Shown: positions 24,350-32,571 of the stretch, piece by piece
How positions within the stretch are numbered: position 1 is the stretch's first letter
Layout of the letters: every line of letters begins with the position of its first letter
Source of the DNA: Acidobacteriota bacterium
GTDB taxonomy: Bacteria; Acidobacteriota; Terriglobia; Bryobacterales; Bryobacteraceae
Assembly: GCA_018268835.1 (NCBI GenBank)
Contig: JAFDVU010000055.1
Span: 1-38,512 of the forward strand
Direction: 5' to 3'
DNA length: 38,512 nucleotides
Notes under the pieces: model-generated
The model's database searches: none
Seen by the model: only the letters and a program-made list of their open reading frames with translations
Told to the model about the DNA's origin: nothing
Translations under genes and position numbers: made by a program

Positions 24350-26096
24350 GCTCGTATTCTCGCAGAACGCGCGATCCGGCAGCGGCCGGCAATTCGCTGT
24401 AGTACACGGGTCCGGACGCGGTCAGCGGAAAGGATTGCCGGACCAGCTCATAAAATTCGGTGCGCGGGTTGAGCAGCCAGATCACTCGGGCACCGGCGGG
24501 GAGCGTGACGCGCAGGGGCGCGGGTCCCTGCTGCCGGGCGAGCAGGCCGGCGCCCTGCCACAGGTCGGCTACCGGATTGCCGCCGCGGATCATTTTGTGA
24601 TCCAGCACGAACACCTTCACGCCAGGAAGGTAGTAGCCGACCTTGCGCCAGGCCACCAGGCCGTGCTCCCACACGACGATGCTGCCGGGGCGTTCGGCGG
24701 CCAGGCGGCGGGTCTCGCGCAGGGAGTGGTCGTCCACGGCCAGCGTATCCTTGACCTGGTCCAGGGAGCAGAGCGCGAAGCCGGAGTTCAGGTCGGCCCA
24801 GGCCTGGCCGGCGGCGGCCGCGATGCCGCCGGACGCGGAGCCGCGGTAATACCAGCCGTGGTGGGTGAAATAGATCGCGTTGGTGTAGAGCACGGGGGCC
24901 AGCAGCCAGAGTGCGGCCTCCCATCGCGGCAGCACGCCGGGATTCCGCACCGGCGCGAAGTGGAACGCGGCTCCCGCGGCCGCCGCCGTAAGCGCGAGAC
25001 CCAGCAGAGGGCCGGTATCGTTCAGGTGGGCGCGTCCGAGAATCCAGGCGGCAACCAGCATGGGCAGCAGCAGGTAGCGCGCGACTTGGGATTCGATGCG
25101 GCCGAGCGCGCGCTCGATCAGGAAGCCGCTGAAGAGCGCGACCACGACCACCATGATTAGGGTCTGGCCGGGATCCTCCACGTGGACGTTGAGCGCGAAG
25201 GCGAAGGCGGGCAGCAGCCACAGCCCGAGGAAGGCCCAGCGCTGGCGGCCGACACCCCAGCCCTCGCCGCGGCGCCAGGCCACAACGGCCGCGAGGACGA
25301 GTCCGAGCAGGATGGCGAAGATCCAGGCGACGAGCCGGAAGAAGGTGCGCATCCAGACTCCTCCGGCGGCGCCGAAGAGGCCGGAACTGACGCTGGCCTG
25401 ATCGGAGATGTAGTCCAGGTTGGCGCGGATGAAGCTGAGCGGTCCGCCGGAAGCCAGCATTGCGGGAAGGAGCCAGGTGAGCACGGTCAGGGCCATCCAG
25501 AGCAGGGCGCGCAGTCGCCGGGGCCATCCCACTTTGGCGCGCAAAGCGCTCACCGCCCACAGGGGGAAGAGCAGCACGCCGGTCTCCGGGCGGATACCGG
25601 CGCCGATGGCCAGGGCGATTGCGCCGGGCGTGACCCAGGCGCCATCCCCGCACCACGCTTTCCAGCAGCAGGCGGCGACGCCGAGGGAGACGATGGCCAG
25701 TTGCACGCGCAGGGCGGAAGTGATTCCGGCATGCCAGAAAGTCGGCGCCAGCCAGAGCACGAGCGCGCCCCAGAAACCGGAATCGCCTCCGAAAATCAGG
25801 TTGCCGCAGTAGACCGCCGCGAGCAGCGCCACGATGCTGCCGAGCAGCGCGAGCACCAGGAGGATACTTTCGGCGCGCTTAAAATGCAACCAATGCAGAA
25901 TCCGCATCTCCAGGACAAACAGGGGATATCCCGGCGGCTGCGGCTGGCTGATGCGGATGTCATAGTGGCCGATCGAGTAAGCCAGGTTGACGTCATCGAA
26001 CGTGAAGAGTTGACCGGGCGCCAGCGGAAGGCGGGTTGCCAGGACGAGTAACCCGAAGAGCGTCAATAACAACCACGGGTTGCGGGCGATTCGCAC
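24339..26096 (-). CDS. GT-C family membrane glycosyltransferase (PMT-like)
   Basis: A 585-residue integral membrane protein with about eleven helices. The first loop has the acidic pair D34-D35 in FTFDDVNLAY and then SQPQPPGYPLFV, matching the D/E and PPGYP signatures of PMT/GT39-like transferases. The second half contains TNAIYFTHHGWYYRGS and a soluble domain that ends with SELPAAAGSRVLREYELAW. It probably transfers a sugar from a polyprenyl phosphate to a periplasmic acceptor. It overlaps the next GT-C-like gene by 11 bp, so the two are co-translated. The GTG at 26096 has no ribosome site, but TATGAT lies 6 bp upstream, again suggesting a leaderless mRNA. Confidence 0.78.
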   Translation of the reverse strand: MRIARNPWLLLTLFGLLVLATRLPLAPGQLFTFDDVNLAYSIGHYDIRISQPQPPGYPLFVLEMRILHWLHFKRAESILLVLALLGSIVALLAAVYCGNLIFGGDSGFWGALVLWLAPTFWHAGITSALRVQLAIVSLGVAACCWKAWCGDGAWVTPGAIALAIGAGIRPETGVLLFPLWAVSALRAKVGWPRRLRALLWMALTVLTWLLPAMLASGGPLSFIRANLDYISDQASVSSGLFGAAGGVWMRTFFRLVAWIFAILLGLVLAAVVAWRRGEGWGVGRQRWAFLGLWLLPAFAFALNVHVEDPGQTLIMVVVVALFSGFLIERALGRIESQVARYLLLPMLVAAWILGRAHLNDTGPLLGLALTAAAAGAAFHFAPVRNPGVLPRWEAALWLLAPVLYTNAIYFTHHGWYYRGSASGGIAAAAGQAWADLNSGFALCSLDQVKDTLAVDDHSLRETRRLAAERPGSIVVWEHGLVAWRKVGYYLPGVKVFVLDHKMIRGGNPVADLWQGAGLLARQQGPAPLRVTLPAGARVIWLLNPRTEFYELVRQSFPLTASGPVYYSELPAAAGSRVLREYELAW

Positions 26097-26102
26097 GCAC
26101 CC

Positions 26103-26108
26103 ATCATA
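26103..26108 (-). promoter_or_regulatory. Candidate -10 box, possible leaderless start
   Basis: TATGAT on the minus strand, 6 bp before the GTG of the PMT-like gene, which has no Shine-Dalgarno site. This is the third gene of this pattern in the window. No clear -35 is seen. Confidence 0.3.
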
Positions 26109-26222
26109 ATCCAGGCCGTGTCTTCTCTTACAAATGGTTCACTGGCCGAAAGATAGCAGGCAGGGCCGGGGGCCGTTGAACTACGATGGTCTTGGTCGTT
26201 AAAGCGCAAAGAGACACTCGAT

Positions 26223-26278
26223 AGCGGTCGCCCTCTCCTCGGTAACATCCCTCCTATAAAAGGTCGACCGCTTTTTTT
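26223..26278 (+). terminator. Terminator-like hairpin on the strand opposite both flanking genes
   Basis: AGCGGTCG (26223-26230) pairs perfectly with CGACCGCT (26265-26272) across a 34-base loop and runs straight into seven T (26272-26278). It has the form of a plus-strand terminator, yet both neighbouring genes lie on the minus strand and no plus-strand gene ends here. It might end a small RNA from 26100-26270. The loop is long for a classical terminator. Confidence 0.4.
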
Positions 26279-26284
26279 CTGCCT

Positions 26285-26890
26285 TCAATCCAGCGGAACC
26301 GCCCGTTCGAACACCACATCCACTGTGCTGCCCTGGCGCAGTTCGACTTCGCGTCCGCGGGTGAGCAGCACGGTAGCGAGTCCCACGGCGCCGCCGGCGC
26401 CGGCACCGATTCCGGCTCCCTTCCAACTGCGATCCGCCATGCCGCCTATGGCCGCGCCGATGCCGCCGGTGGTGGCGATGCGCGCGGCGTCGGCGCCCTT
26501 GGAGGCGCCTTCCTTGACCTCGCCCTCCTTGCCGGCCACCTTCTGCTCACCTTCGCCCGCGTCCACGGCGGCAAGCGTGGGGCTCAGCCGCAGGGTCTTC
26601 CCGGAAGCCAGCGTCAGGGTATCGATGCGGATGGAGAGTTCGGCGCGCCCCTTGACGCGTCCGCTGCGCACGGAGCGTGTGACCACGCCCTGCACGTAAC
26701 TGTCGGCGGGCACGAGGATGGCGCCGGCGGAGGTAATCGGGGTGGCGGTCCGGAAATAGACGAAATCGCCTTCATGCGCGGTGCGGGTGGTGATGGAATT
26801 GACCAGGCGCAGCAGCACGTGGGAGCCGCGGGGAATCTCGGCGGCGCGGAGAGAAAACGCCGCAAGCGCGAAGACAAAGGCGAGACGCAT
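26285..26890 (-). CDS. Exported TrbI/VirB10-like beta-fold protein
   Basis: A 201-residue protein with a signal peptide (1-17, ending LRA-AE). The body (about 19-110) has the pattern RGSHVLLRLVNSITT, GDFVYFRTATPI, ILVPADSYVQGVVTRSVRSGRVKGRAEL and TLTLASGKTLRL, which resembles the beta-barrel part of TrbI/VirB10 proteins. The rest is a Lys/Glu/Gly linker and a glycine-rich helix (GIGAAIGGM, GAGIGAGAGGAVGLATVLL) that could enter a membrane. No other conjugation or type IV secretion gene is near, so a stand-alone envelope role is more likely; such solitary proteins are widespread in Acidobacteriota. AAGGAG lies 6 bp before the ATG at 26890, a perfect ribosome site. Confidence 0.75.
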   Translation of the reverse strand: MRLAFVFALAAFSLRAAEIPRGSHVLLRLVNSITTRTAHEGDFVYFRTATPITSAGAILVPADSYVQGVVTRSVRSGRVKGRAELSIRIDTLTLASGKTLRLSPTLAAVDAGEGEQKVAGKEGEVKEGASKGADAARIATTGGIGAAIGGMADRSWKGAGIGAGAGGAVGLATVLLTRGREVELRQGSTVDVVFERAVPLD

Positions 26891-26927
26891 GGGCTACTCC
26901 TTCGACTTCATGCTCGCACGGCGGAGC

Positions 26928-28373
26928 CTATTGCGGGGCGGGGAGTTTGTTCAGATTGTCGCGCGCTTCACGGAGCGAAGGGTCGAAGTAGAGGGCGCGG
27001 ACGAAATCGGCGCGCGCGGCTTCGGTCTGACCGAGCGCGGCGAGCGCGACACCGCGGTCGTTCATGTAGCGGGCGTTGGAGGGATCGAGAGCGAGGGCGC
27101 GGCCGAACTCTTCGAGCGCGGCATCGGCCTGACCTTCGGAGAGCAGCGTCTTGCCGATCTCGGCGGCGATGACGGGATCGTTGGGCGCGTCCAGGCGCGC
27201 GCGGTTGAGCAGTTCCAGCGCCTCGGCCGCGGGCAGCGCGCGCGCCAACTGAATCTTGGGCCGGACCTTGCCCGGAGCGCGCTCCATGGCTTCGCGCCAG
27301 AGCGCGCGGTCGCTCTGCCACACGATGGTCCGCTCAAGGGAAACGCCGGCCAGCATGACGCCGAGTACGGCCAGCACGGGCGCCGGGCGGACGTGTTCGA
27401 GGGCCAGTCCGGCGGCAGCGGCGAAGGCGAACATCGGCAGGTACATGCGGCGGTCCACGGCCAGGTCCGCGGCCGGGAAGATGGAGGAACTCGGCAGCAG
27501 CAGGAGCATGCCGCCAGCGATCCAGGTGGCGATGCCGCGCGGGGCGTAGAGCATGACCAGGACGAGGGCGCCGAGCACGATGACCCACGCGCCGAGGGAG
27601 GGCCAGAGCGCGGTGGAAACCCGCGGATCCACGGAGAAGCCATAGGGGAAGAGGAGCAGTTGCAGGTAACGCAGCAGCGAGCCGCCCTGCACGAGGAGAT
27701 ACTGAAGCGGCGAGATGCCGGCCTGCAAGCCGGCGGGCGCGCCGGGCGTGACCATGGTGGCCCAGACCACGCGTGCCCCGGCGCACAGCGAGAGCGCCAG
27801 CATGGCCGCGACCGGCAACCAGCGGCGGCGGGCCCGGGGTGCGGATTCGCGCCAATCCAGCCAGGCCAGCAAAAGCGGGAAGGCGGCCACTTCCTCCTTG
27901 GCCAGCAGCGCCAGCAGGAACCAGAGCACGGCGAGCCAGGGGCGGCCTTCGATCCAGTACCACAGGGCGGCCAGGCAGAGCAGGGAAGCCAGCACGATGC
28001 CGCGGGCCCAGACGTAATTCACGGCTTCGGCCTGAATCGGATGGATGGCGAAGACGGCGGCGCCGATGAACGCGGCGCGCGGGGTCACGAGGCGGCGGAG
28101 GCATTCGTAGGCCAGCGCCACCGCCGCCAGATGGAAGACGAGGTTGAAGAGGTGGTAGCCAAGCGCGTCGCCGCCGCCGAGTTGCCGGTTCAGCCAGAAG
28201 GTGAAAAAGGTGAGCGGGCGCGTCTGCCGCGGCGCCCACACCTGGATCCAGCCGCCGGCGGAACCGAGGGTGGGATCGGCGAAGATGTCATAATCGTCAA
28301 AGTGAAAGCCCGAACCGAGCGAAGCGCCAAAAGCGGCCGCAGCGCCGGCGAGCAGAAGAAGGCGCTCGCGCAT
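26928..28373 (-). CDS. TMTC-like membrane protein with C-terminal TPR repeats
   Basis: A 481-residue protein. About ten hydrophobic helices (1-335) are followed by three or four TPR units (about 340-475, such as IAAEIGKTLLSEGQADAALEEF). The first loop has FHFDDYDIF with D26 and D27. HPIQAEAVNYVWARGIVLAS (111-130) strongly recalls the HPxHTEAV-GR-LLA block of eukaryotic TMTC O-mannosyltransferases, and the GT-C plus TPR layout is the same. Bacterial relatives are mostly uncharacterised; transfer of a sugar to secreted proteins is inferred. I placed the start at the ATG at 28373; a TTG two codons upstream is possible. Only 18 bp separate it from the divergent nth gene, so its promoter must lie inside nth. 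Confidence 0.8.
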   Translation of the reverse strand: MRERLLLLAGAAAAFGASLGSGFHFDDYDIFADPTLGSAGGWIQVWAPRQTRPLTFFTFWLNRQLGGGDALGYHLFNLVFHLAAVALAYECLRRLVTPRAAFIGAAVFAIHPIQAEAVNYVWARGIVLASLLCLAALWYWIEGRPWLAVLWFLLALLAKEEVAAFPLLLAWLDWRESAPRARRRWLPVAAMLALSLCAGARVVWATMVTPGAPAGLQAGISPLQYLLVQGGSLLRYLQLLLFPYGFSVDPRVSTALWPSLGAWVIVLGALVLVMLYAPRGIATWIAGGMLLLLPSSSIFPAADLAVDRRMYLPMFAFAAAAGLALEHVRPAPVLAVLGVMLAGVSLERTIVWQSDRALWREAMERAPGKVRPKIQLARALPAAEALELLNRARLDAPNDPVIAAEIGKTLLSEGQADAALEEFGRALALDPSNARYMNDRGVALAALGQTEAARADFVRALYFDPSLREARDNLNKLPAPQ

Positions 28374-28391
28374 GACCAATTACGAGCTTAC

Positions 28392-29051
28392 GTGAAACGT
28401 CCGCGCAACGCAGCCGAACGGCGCGCGCGGCTGGAGGAGATCCTGCGCCGCCTGGACGGAATGTATCCCGAGGCGACCTGCGCGCTGCGCCATTCGAGCC
28501 CGTGGGAGCTGCTGGTGGCGACCATTCTCTCGGCGCAATGCACGGACAAGCGGGTGAACGAAGTCACTCCCGGGTTGTTCGCGAAGTATCCCACTCCCCG
28601 GGATTTCGCGGCGGTACGCCCGGAGGTGCTGGCCGGAGACATCCGGAGCACGGGCTTCTTCAACAACAAGGCGAAGTCGATCGTGGGCGCGGCGAAAAAG
28701 GTGGTGGGCGAGTTCGGCGGCAAGGTTCCGCGCACGATGGAGGAGATGCTGTCGATTCCCGGAGCCGCGCGCAAGACCGCCAACGTCGTACTGGGCACGG
28801 CGTACGGGATCGCAAGCGGCGTGGTGGTGGATACGCACGTTTCGCGCATCGCGCGGCGGCTCGACCTGACGAAAAACACCGACCCGGTGAAGATCGAGCA
28901 GGACCTGGTGAAGATCCTGCCCGAAGAACGCTGGATCCGCTTCTCGCACCAGATCATCCTGCACGGGCGCGCGCTGTGCATGGCGCGCTCGCCGGAGTGC
29001 GCGGCGTGCGGCCTCAACGACCTGTGTTACGCGGGCGACAAACGCCGGTAG
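28392..29051 (+). CDS. nth: Endonuclease III, DNA glycosylase/AP lyase
   Basis: A 219-residue endonuclease III, which removes oxidised pyrimidines and cuts the abasic site in base excision repair (E. coli Nth has 211 residues). The helix-hairpin-helix reads LSIPGAARKTANVVLGTA with the catalytic Lys, and VVVDTHVSR supplies the catalytic Asp. The C-terminal iron-sulphur motif is exact, C-x6-C-x2-C-x5-C (CMARSPECAACGLNDLC). The hairpin has GAAR where most relatives have GVGR, so the second glycine is missing. The GTG at 28392 gives the expected length; the frame stays open far upstream, but that part is antisense to the TMTC-like gene. No strong ribosome site is visible. Confidence 0.95.
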   Translation: MKRPRNAAERRARLEEILRRLDGMYPEATCALRHSSPWELLVATILSAQCTDKRVNEVTPGLFAKYPTPRDFAAVRPEVLAGDIRSTGFFNNKAKSIVGAAKKVVGEFGGKVPRTMEEMLSIPGAARKTANVVLGTAYGIASGVVVDTHVSRIARRLDLTKNTDPVKIEQDLVKILPEERWIRFSHQIILHGRALCMARSPECAACGLNDLCYAGDKRR

Positions 29052-29079
29052 CGTGGACGGAGTAGGCTTTTACCAACTT

Positions 29080-29097
29080 TTTACACGCACCTGTAAA
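29080..29097. promoter_or_regulatory. Perfect inverted repeat TTTACA-N6-TGTAAA, candidate operator
   Basis: An 18-bp palindrome with perfect 6-bp arms lies about 45 bp before the double-BON gene, within an AT-richer gap. The form suits a dimeric regulator. A hairpin in the leader RNA is the alternative, but six AT-rich pairs would be weak. Confidence 0.4.
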
Positions 29098-29142
29098 CCG
29101 ATCCTCCTCCGCATCCGTTAATTGAGATAGGAGGAGAAAGTC

Positions 29143-29688
29143 ATGAAGTCCAGAATGCTGAGCAGGATGGCGATGGCGGCGGTATTCGTCGCCGGCACGG
29201 CGTTCGCCTCCGCGCCGGGCGACGCCGGCATCGCCAGGAGCGTACGCCACGAGGTGCTGACGTATCCTTACTACACGCTGTGGGACGACATTTCGTTCCA
29301 GGTGGATAACGGGAACGTGGTCCTGGAGGGCGCGGTCACCGAACCGTACAAGAAGACCGACCTGACGAAACTCATGCAGCGGATTCCGGGCGTGGCGAGT
29401 GTGACCAACGACCTGAAGGTGCTGCCGCTGAGCGATTTCGACAACCGGCTGCGCTGGCAGGTGGCGCGGGCGATTTTCAGCGACCCGCTGCTCTCGCGCT
29501 ACGCGATGGGCGCGAATCCTTCGATTCACATCATCGTCGATAACGGGCATGTGACCCTTACCGGCGCCGTGAGTACCCAGACCGACAAGGAGATGGCGGG
29601 AATCCGCGCCAATGGCGCCGGACTCGCCTTCGGCCCGATCGTGAACAACCTCTCCGTGGACCAACCCGCCAAAGGCAAGAGAAGTTAG
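29143..29688 (+). CDS. Exported protein with two BON domains
   Basis: A 181-residue secreted protein. The signal peptide (1-23) ends TAFASA. Two BON domains follow: the first (about 30-95) with VDNGNVVLEGAVTEPYKKTDL and VASVTNDLKVLPLS, the second (about 98-175) with VDNGHVTLTGAVSTQTDKEM and NNLSVD. BON domains bind phospholipid or the outer membrane; the E. coli relative OsmY is a periplasmic osmotic-stress protein. The AGGAGG site 8 bp before the ATG is strong, suggesting high expression. An inverted repeat upstream may be an operator, and a strong hairpin follows the gene, so it looks like a one-gene transcript responding to envelope stress. Confidence 0.88.
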   Translation: MKSRMLSRMAMAAVFVAGTAFASAPGDAGIARSVRHEVLTYPYYTLWDDISFQVDNGNVVLEGAVTEPYKKTDLTKLMQRIPGVASVTNDLKVLPLSDFDNRLRWQVARAIFSDPLLSRYAMGANPSIHIIVDNGHVTLTGAVSTQTDKEMAGIRANGAGLAFGPIVNNLSVDQPAKGKRS

Positions 29689-29720
29689 CCCGCCAAAACC
29701 CTACCTGATAAGTCCTTTCG

Positions 29721-29746
29721 AGGCGGCCGGCAGTTACCGGCCGCCT
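29721..29746 (+). terminator. Hairpin terminator after the BON gene
   Basis: A perfect 10-bp GC-rich stem (29721-29730 with 29737-29746) with a 6-base loop starts 32 bp after the BON stop codon. The T tract is interrupted (TTCGCCATTTT), so it may be a weak intrinsic terminator or an RNA-stabilising hairpin. Confidence 0.6.
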
Positions 29747-29933
29747 TCGCCATTTTCAGGCCGCCAGTAACTCGGCGCGTTTTGTGGTAACTTTCTGCGG
29801 CGCCGTGCGCTGGAGGCCCGCCTCCCGGATCCGCCGCGATGCGGATGGGGCCGCGCGGGCGTCGCGTCAATCTCCGGGCGGATTTTTCCGCTCCCGCTGG
29901 GCGAAGATAGAGAGCGGGAACGTACACACAGCG

Positions 29934-30857
29934 ATGAAACTGTTTTTGGGAGTGGATGGCGGACAATCCGGCACGGCGGCCGTGATCGGCGATGAAACCG
30001 GGCGCGTGCTGGGCACGGGCGAGGCGGGACCGTGCAATCACGCGGCGGCGGGGGAGGGCCGCGCGAAGCTGGAGCGGGCGGTGCGGGGAAGCGTGGCGGA
30101 GGCATGCGCGCAGGCGGGGCTGGATGCGGCGGCGGTGGAATTCGAGGCCGCCTGTTTCGGAATGAGCGGCGGACCGGAAGACAAGCGGGAGATTCTGGAA
30201 GGGATCCTGCGGGCGCGCCGCCTGGTGGTGACCAACGACGCGGTGATCGCATTGGCGGGGGCGACGGCGTCGGGGCAGGGAATCATCACCATCGCCGGGA
30301 CGGGATCGATCGCGTTCGGGCGCAACGCGCCGGGGCGGACGGCGCGCGCCGGGGGCTGGGGCTACGTATTCGGCGACGAGGGCGGCGGATTCGACATCGC
30401 GCGGCAGGCGCTGCGCTCGGCGCTGCGGATGGAAGAAGGATGGGGACCGCCGACGCGGCTGCGGGAGGTGCTGCTGGAGGCTACCGGAGCGCGCGACGCC
30501 AACGACCTGCTGCATCGTTTTTACGGCGACGACTGGCCGCGGTCGCGCGTGGCGCGGCTGGCTCCGCTGGTGGACCGCGCGGCGGGCGGGGGCGACATGG
30601 TGGCGCTGGAGATTCTGCACGGCGCGGCGCACAGCCTGGCGCTATTGGCCGCGAGCGTGCGTGGGCAGTTGTGGCCGGCGGGCGGAGAGATCGAAGTCGC
30701 CTGCATCGGCGGCGTGTTCGAGAGCGCGCTGTTGCACGAGCGTTTCCGGGTGTTCGTGGAGATGAACGAGGGTGCGCGGGTGATCGCGCCGCGGCGCGGT
30801 CCGGCCGAAGGCGCGCTGATGGAGGCCGTGCGCGCGGCCGGAATCGCGATCGGGTGA
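29934..30857 (+). CDS. BadF/BadG-type ATPase, probable N-acetylglucosamine kinase
   Basis: A 307-residue ASKHA-fold ATPase of the BadF/BadG/BcrA/BcrD family, in which eukaryotic and many bacterial members phosphorylate N-acetylglucosamine for salvage. Motifs: FLGVDGGQSGT (phosphate 1), VVTNDAVIALAG, IAGTGSIAFG (phosphate 2) and GGWGYVFGDEGGG, followed by CIGGVFES near the end. The last two glycine blocks are typical of GlcNAc kinases and not of benzoyl-CoA reductase subunits, which carry iron-sulphur cysteines. The start ATG at 29934 puts the phosphate motif at residue 5, as is normal; no strong ribosome site is seen. It stands alone and converges with the chemoreceptor gene, 11 bp apart. Confidence 0.88.
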   Translation: MKLFLGVDGGQSGTAAVIGDETGRVLGTGEAGPCNHAAAGEGRAKLERAVRGSVAEACAQAGLDAAAVEFEAACFGMSGGPEDKREILEGILRARRLVVTNDAVIALAGATASGQGIITIAGTGSIAFGRNAPGRTARAGGWGYVFGDEGGGFDIARQALRSALRMEEGWGPPTRLREVLLEATGARDANDLLHRFYGDDWPRSRVARLAPLVDRAAGGGDMVALEILHGAAHSLALLAASVRGQLWPAGGEIEVACIGGVFESALLHERFRVFVEMNEGARVIAPRRGPAEGALMEAVRAAGIAIG

Positions 30858-30868
30858 GGCGGGCGAAC

Positions 30869-32293
30869 TCAGGCACCCACCATGATGTTGAGCCGCCGGA
30901 CGATGCTCTTCATGGTCTCCGACTGGGCGTTGAGTTCCCGGGCCGCTGACGCGCTTTCCTGCGCGCTGGCCGCGGCGCGCTGCGTGACCTGCTGCATCTG
31001 GCCGATCGCGCCGGCGATCTGGTTGATGCCGCGGGCCTGTTCCTGGCTGCCGAAGTTGACCTCGTCCACCAGGGTTTTGACGCGGTCGGACTCGCCGGCC
31101 ACGAGGCGCAGTACTTCGGCCAGGCGGTCCACCTTGCCCTTGCCCTCGCCGGAGCGGGCGATCGATTCCTCGATCAGGCCGGCGGTATCGCGCGCCGCCT
31201 GGGCGGAGCGCTGGGCCAGGCCGCGGACCTCGTCGGCGACCACGGCGAAGCCCATCCCGGCTTCTCCGGCCCGCGCCGCCTCGACGGCGGCGTTGAGCGC
31301 GAGGATGTTGGTCTGAAACGCGATCTCGTCGATGACCTTGATGATGCGCGCGATCTTGCCGCTCTCGGTGTTGATCGCCGCCATGGCCGCGATCATCTCT
31401 TCGAGCGACGCCGAGGCGCGCTGGAACTCGCGCTGCGAGGAAGCCACCACGCGCGCCGCCTCTTGAGTGTTTTCGGTGTTGCGCTGGGCCATGGCATTGA
31501 TCTCCTCACCCGAGGCCGACGTCTCTTCCAGGGAGGCGGCCTGCTGGCTGGAGCCCTGGGCGAGGGTCTGGCTGGCGGCGGCAATCTGTCCGGCGGCGCT
31601 TTGTAGTTGTTCGGAGCCGGCGTGCAGGTCGCCGGCGATGGCGATCAGGCCGTGATTGATGCTGCGCGAAATGTACCAGGAAAGCGCGGCGCCGCACACA
31701 ACCGAGGCCGCGAGAACGATCAGGATCCAGTTGCGCGTCGTGGCGGCGTCGGTCTCAGAGGTCTTCGCGGTCTGGATGCCGGAGCCCCGGTTCCACTTCT
31801 GCATGGCCATCACCTGGTCGCGCGCCTGGACGAACGCCGGATCGACGTTCGCGTTGTAGAGAGCCAGGGCTTCGGCGGCGCGTCCTTCGCGGCTGACGGG
31901 CAGGACGGTGGTCCATTGCCGGCGGTAGAGATCGATCGATTGCCGCAGGCGGTCGAAGTTGGCACGATCGGCAGCGTCGTAGACCGTGGTGCCGTAGTCC
32001 GTGACGGCCTGGTCGAGTTCGCCGTTGAGTTGATCCATTTCGCGCTCGATGGCGGACTTGTTGTCGACGGAGGAGGCGATGTGCTTCCAGGCGTCTCCCC
32101 GGAAACGGTAGAGTTTGGCGGAAATCACGCCGATATCCGCGGTTCCGGGCAGACTGTCGTCGCCAAGTTCGCGAATGTGCCGGGCAAGTTCGGCGGCTCC
32201 GGACAGAGCCACGATGCCAACCAGCAGCGTCAGCCCCAACAGGCAGGCGACAATGATCCTGGTCTTATTGGTGATGGTCAGATGGAAAATCAA
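30869..32293 (-). CDS. Methyl-accepting chemotaxis protein
   Basis: A 474-residue chemoreceptor. A membrane helix (12-32), a periplasmic four-helix-bundle sensor (about 35-185) and a second helix (188-207) are followed by a long cytoplasmic coiled coil. The signalling tip, with [20 protein letters not shown] near 322-341 and [15 protein letters not shown] after it, is highly conserved and binds CheA/CheW. There is no CheR-docking pentapeptide at the C-terminus (ends NIMVGA). The TTG at 32293 has AAGGA 9 bp upstream and gives the usual short N-terminal tail before the first helix; a TTG at 32395 would add 34 atypical residues. No che genes are nearby, so it is an orphan receptor. Confidence 0.9.
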   Translation of the reverse strand: MIFHLTITNKTRIIVACLLGLTLLVGIVALSGAAELARHIRELGDDSLPGTADIGVISAKLYRFRGDAWKHIASSVDNKSAIEREMDQLNGELDQAVTDYGTTVYDAADRANFDRLRQSIDLYRRQWTTVLPVSREGRAAEALALYNANVDPAFVQARDQVMAMQKWNRGSGIQTAKTSETDAATTRNWILIVLAASVVCGAALSWYISRSINHGLIAIAGDLHAGSEQLQSAAGQIAAASQTLAQGSSQQAASLEETSASGEEINAMAQRNTENTQEAARVVASSQREFQRASASLEEMIAAMAAINTESGKIARIIKVIDEIAFQTNILALNAAVEAARAGEAGMGFAVVADEVRGLAQRSAQAARDTAGLIEESIARSGEGKGKVDRLAEVLRLVAGESDRVKTLVDEVNFGSQEQARGINQIAGAIGQMQQVTQRAAASAQESASAARELNAQSETMKSIVRRLNIMVGA

Positions 32294-32534
32294 GTTATCG
32301 GTTCCTTTCGTCCAACCGGCCGCAGAAGACGGTGCAACCGGAGGCGCCTGGCGTGCCTGAGGTATGTAGTGCCGAGGTGAGCGGAATCTCCTCAAAGTGG
32401 CTTATCGGCGGGAAGGGTTCGCGGGTTTAGCGTTCGCCGGGGTAGGAAGACAGGAGCGTGGGTGCTCGACATGGATGACTTCAGCGGCGCCAGCCCCGAA
32501 CCGGACGCTGGCTTTGGTGCTTCGCGCTAGTTCA

Positions 32535-32550
32535 CATAACGAATATTATG
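32535..32550. promoter_or_regulatory. Inverted repeat CATAA-N6-TTATG
   Basis: A short palindrome in the AT-rich part of the gap between the chemoreceptor start and the FecR-like gene's terminator. It could be an operator of the chemoreceptor gene, which starts about 240 bp away on the minus strand. The rest of 32294-32571 holds no convincing gene. Confidence 0.25.
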
Positions 32551-32571
32551 TCTACTTTTTAATGGATCCCG

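Noticed and set aside
26063..26248. 61-codon minus-strand ORF with AGGAGGG next to its ATG
   Set aside because: The spacing of the ribosome site is about 1 bp, the product has no features, and it overlaps the PMT-like gene start. A conserved homologue would reopen the case.
26285..26890. TrbI-like protein as a sign of a conjugative element
   Set aside because: No other Trb/VirB, relaxase or coupling-protein gene is present. Solitary proteins with this fold are common.
26781..28391. Long open frame upstream of nth in the same frame
   Set aside because: The nth protein starts at the GTG at 28392. The upstream part is antisense to the TMTC-like gene and partly to the TrbI-like gene, and has no domain.
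29812..29825. GGAGGC-CC-GCCTCC palindrome before the BadF-type gene
   Set aside because: The 2-base loop cannot form a normal hairpin and the flanks do not match the end repeats, so it is probably chance in GC-rich DNA.
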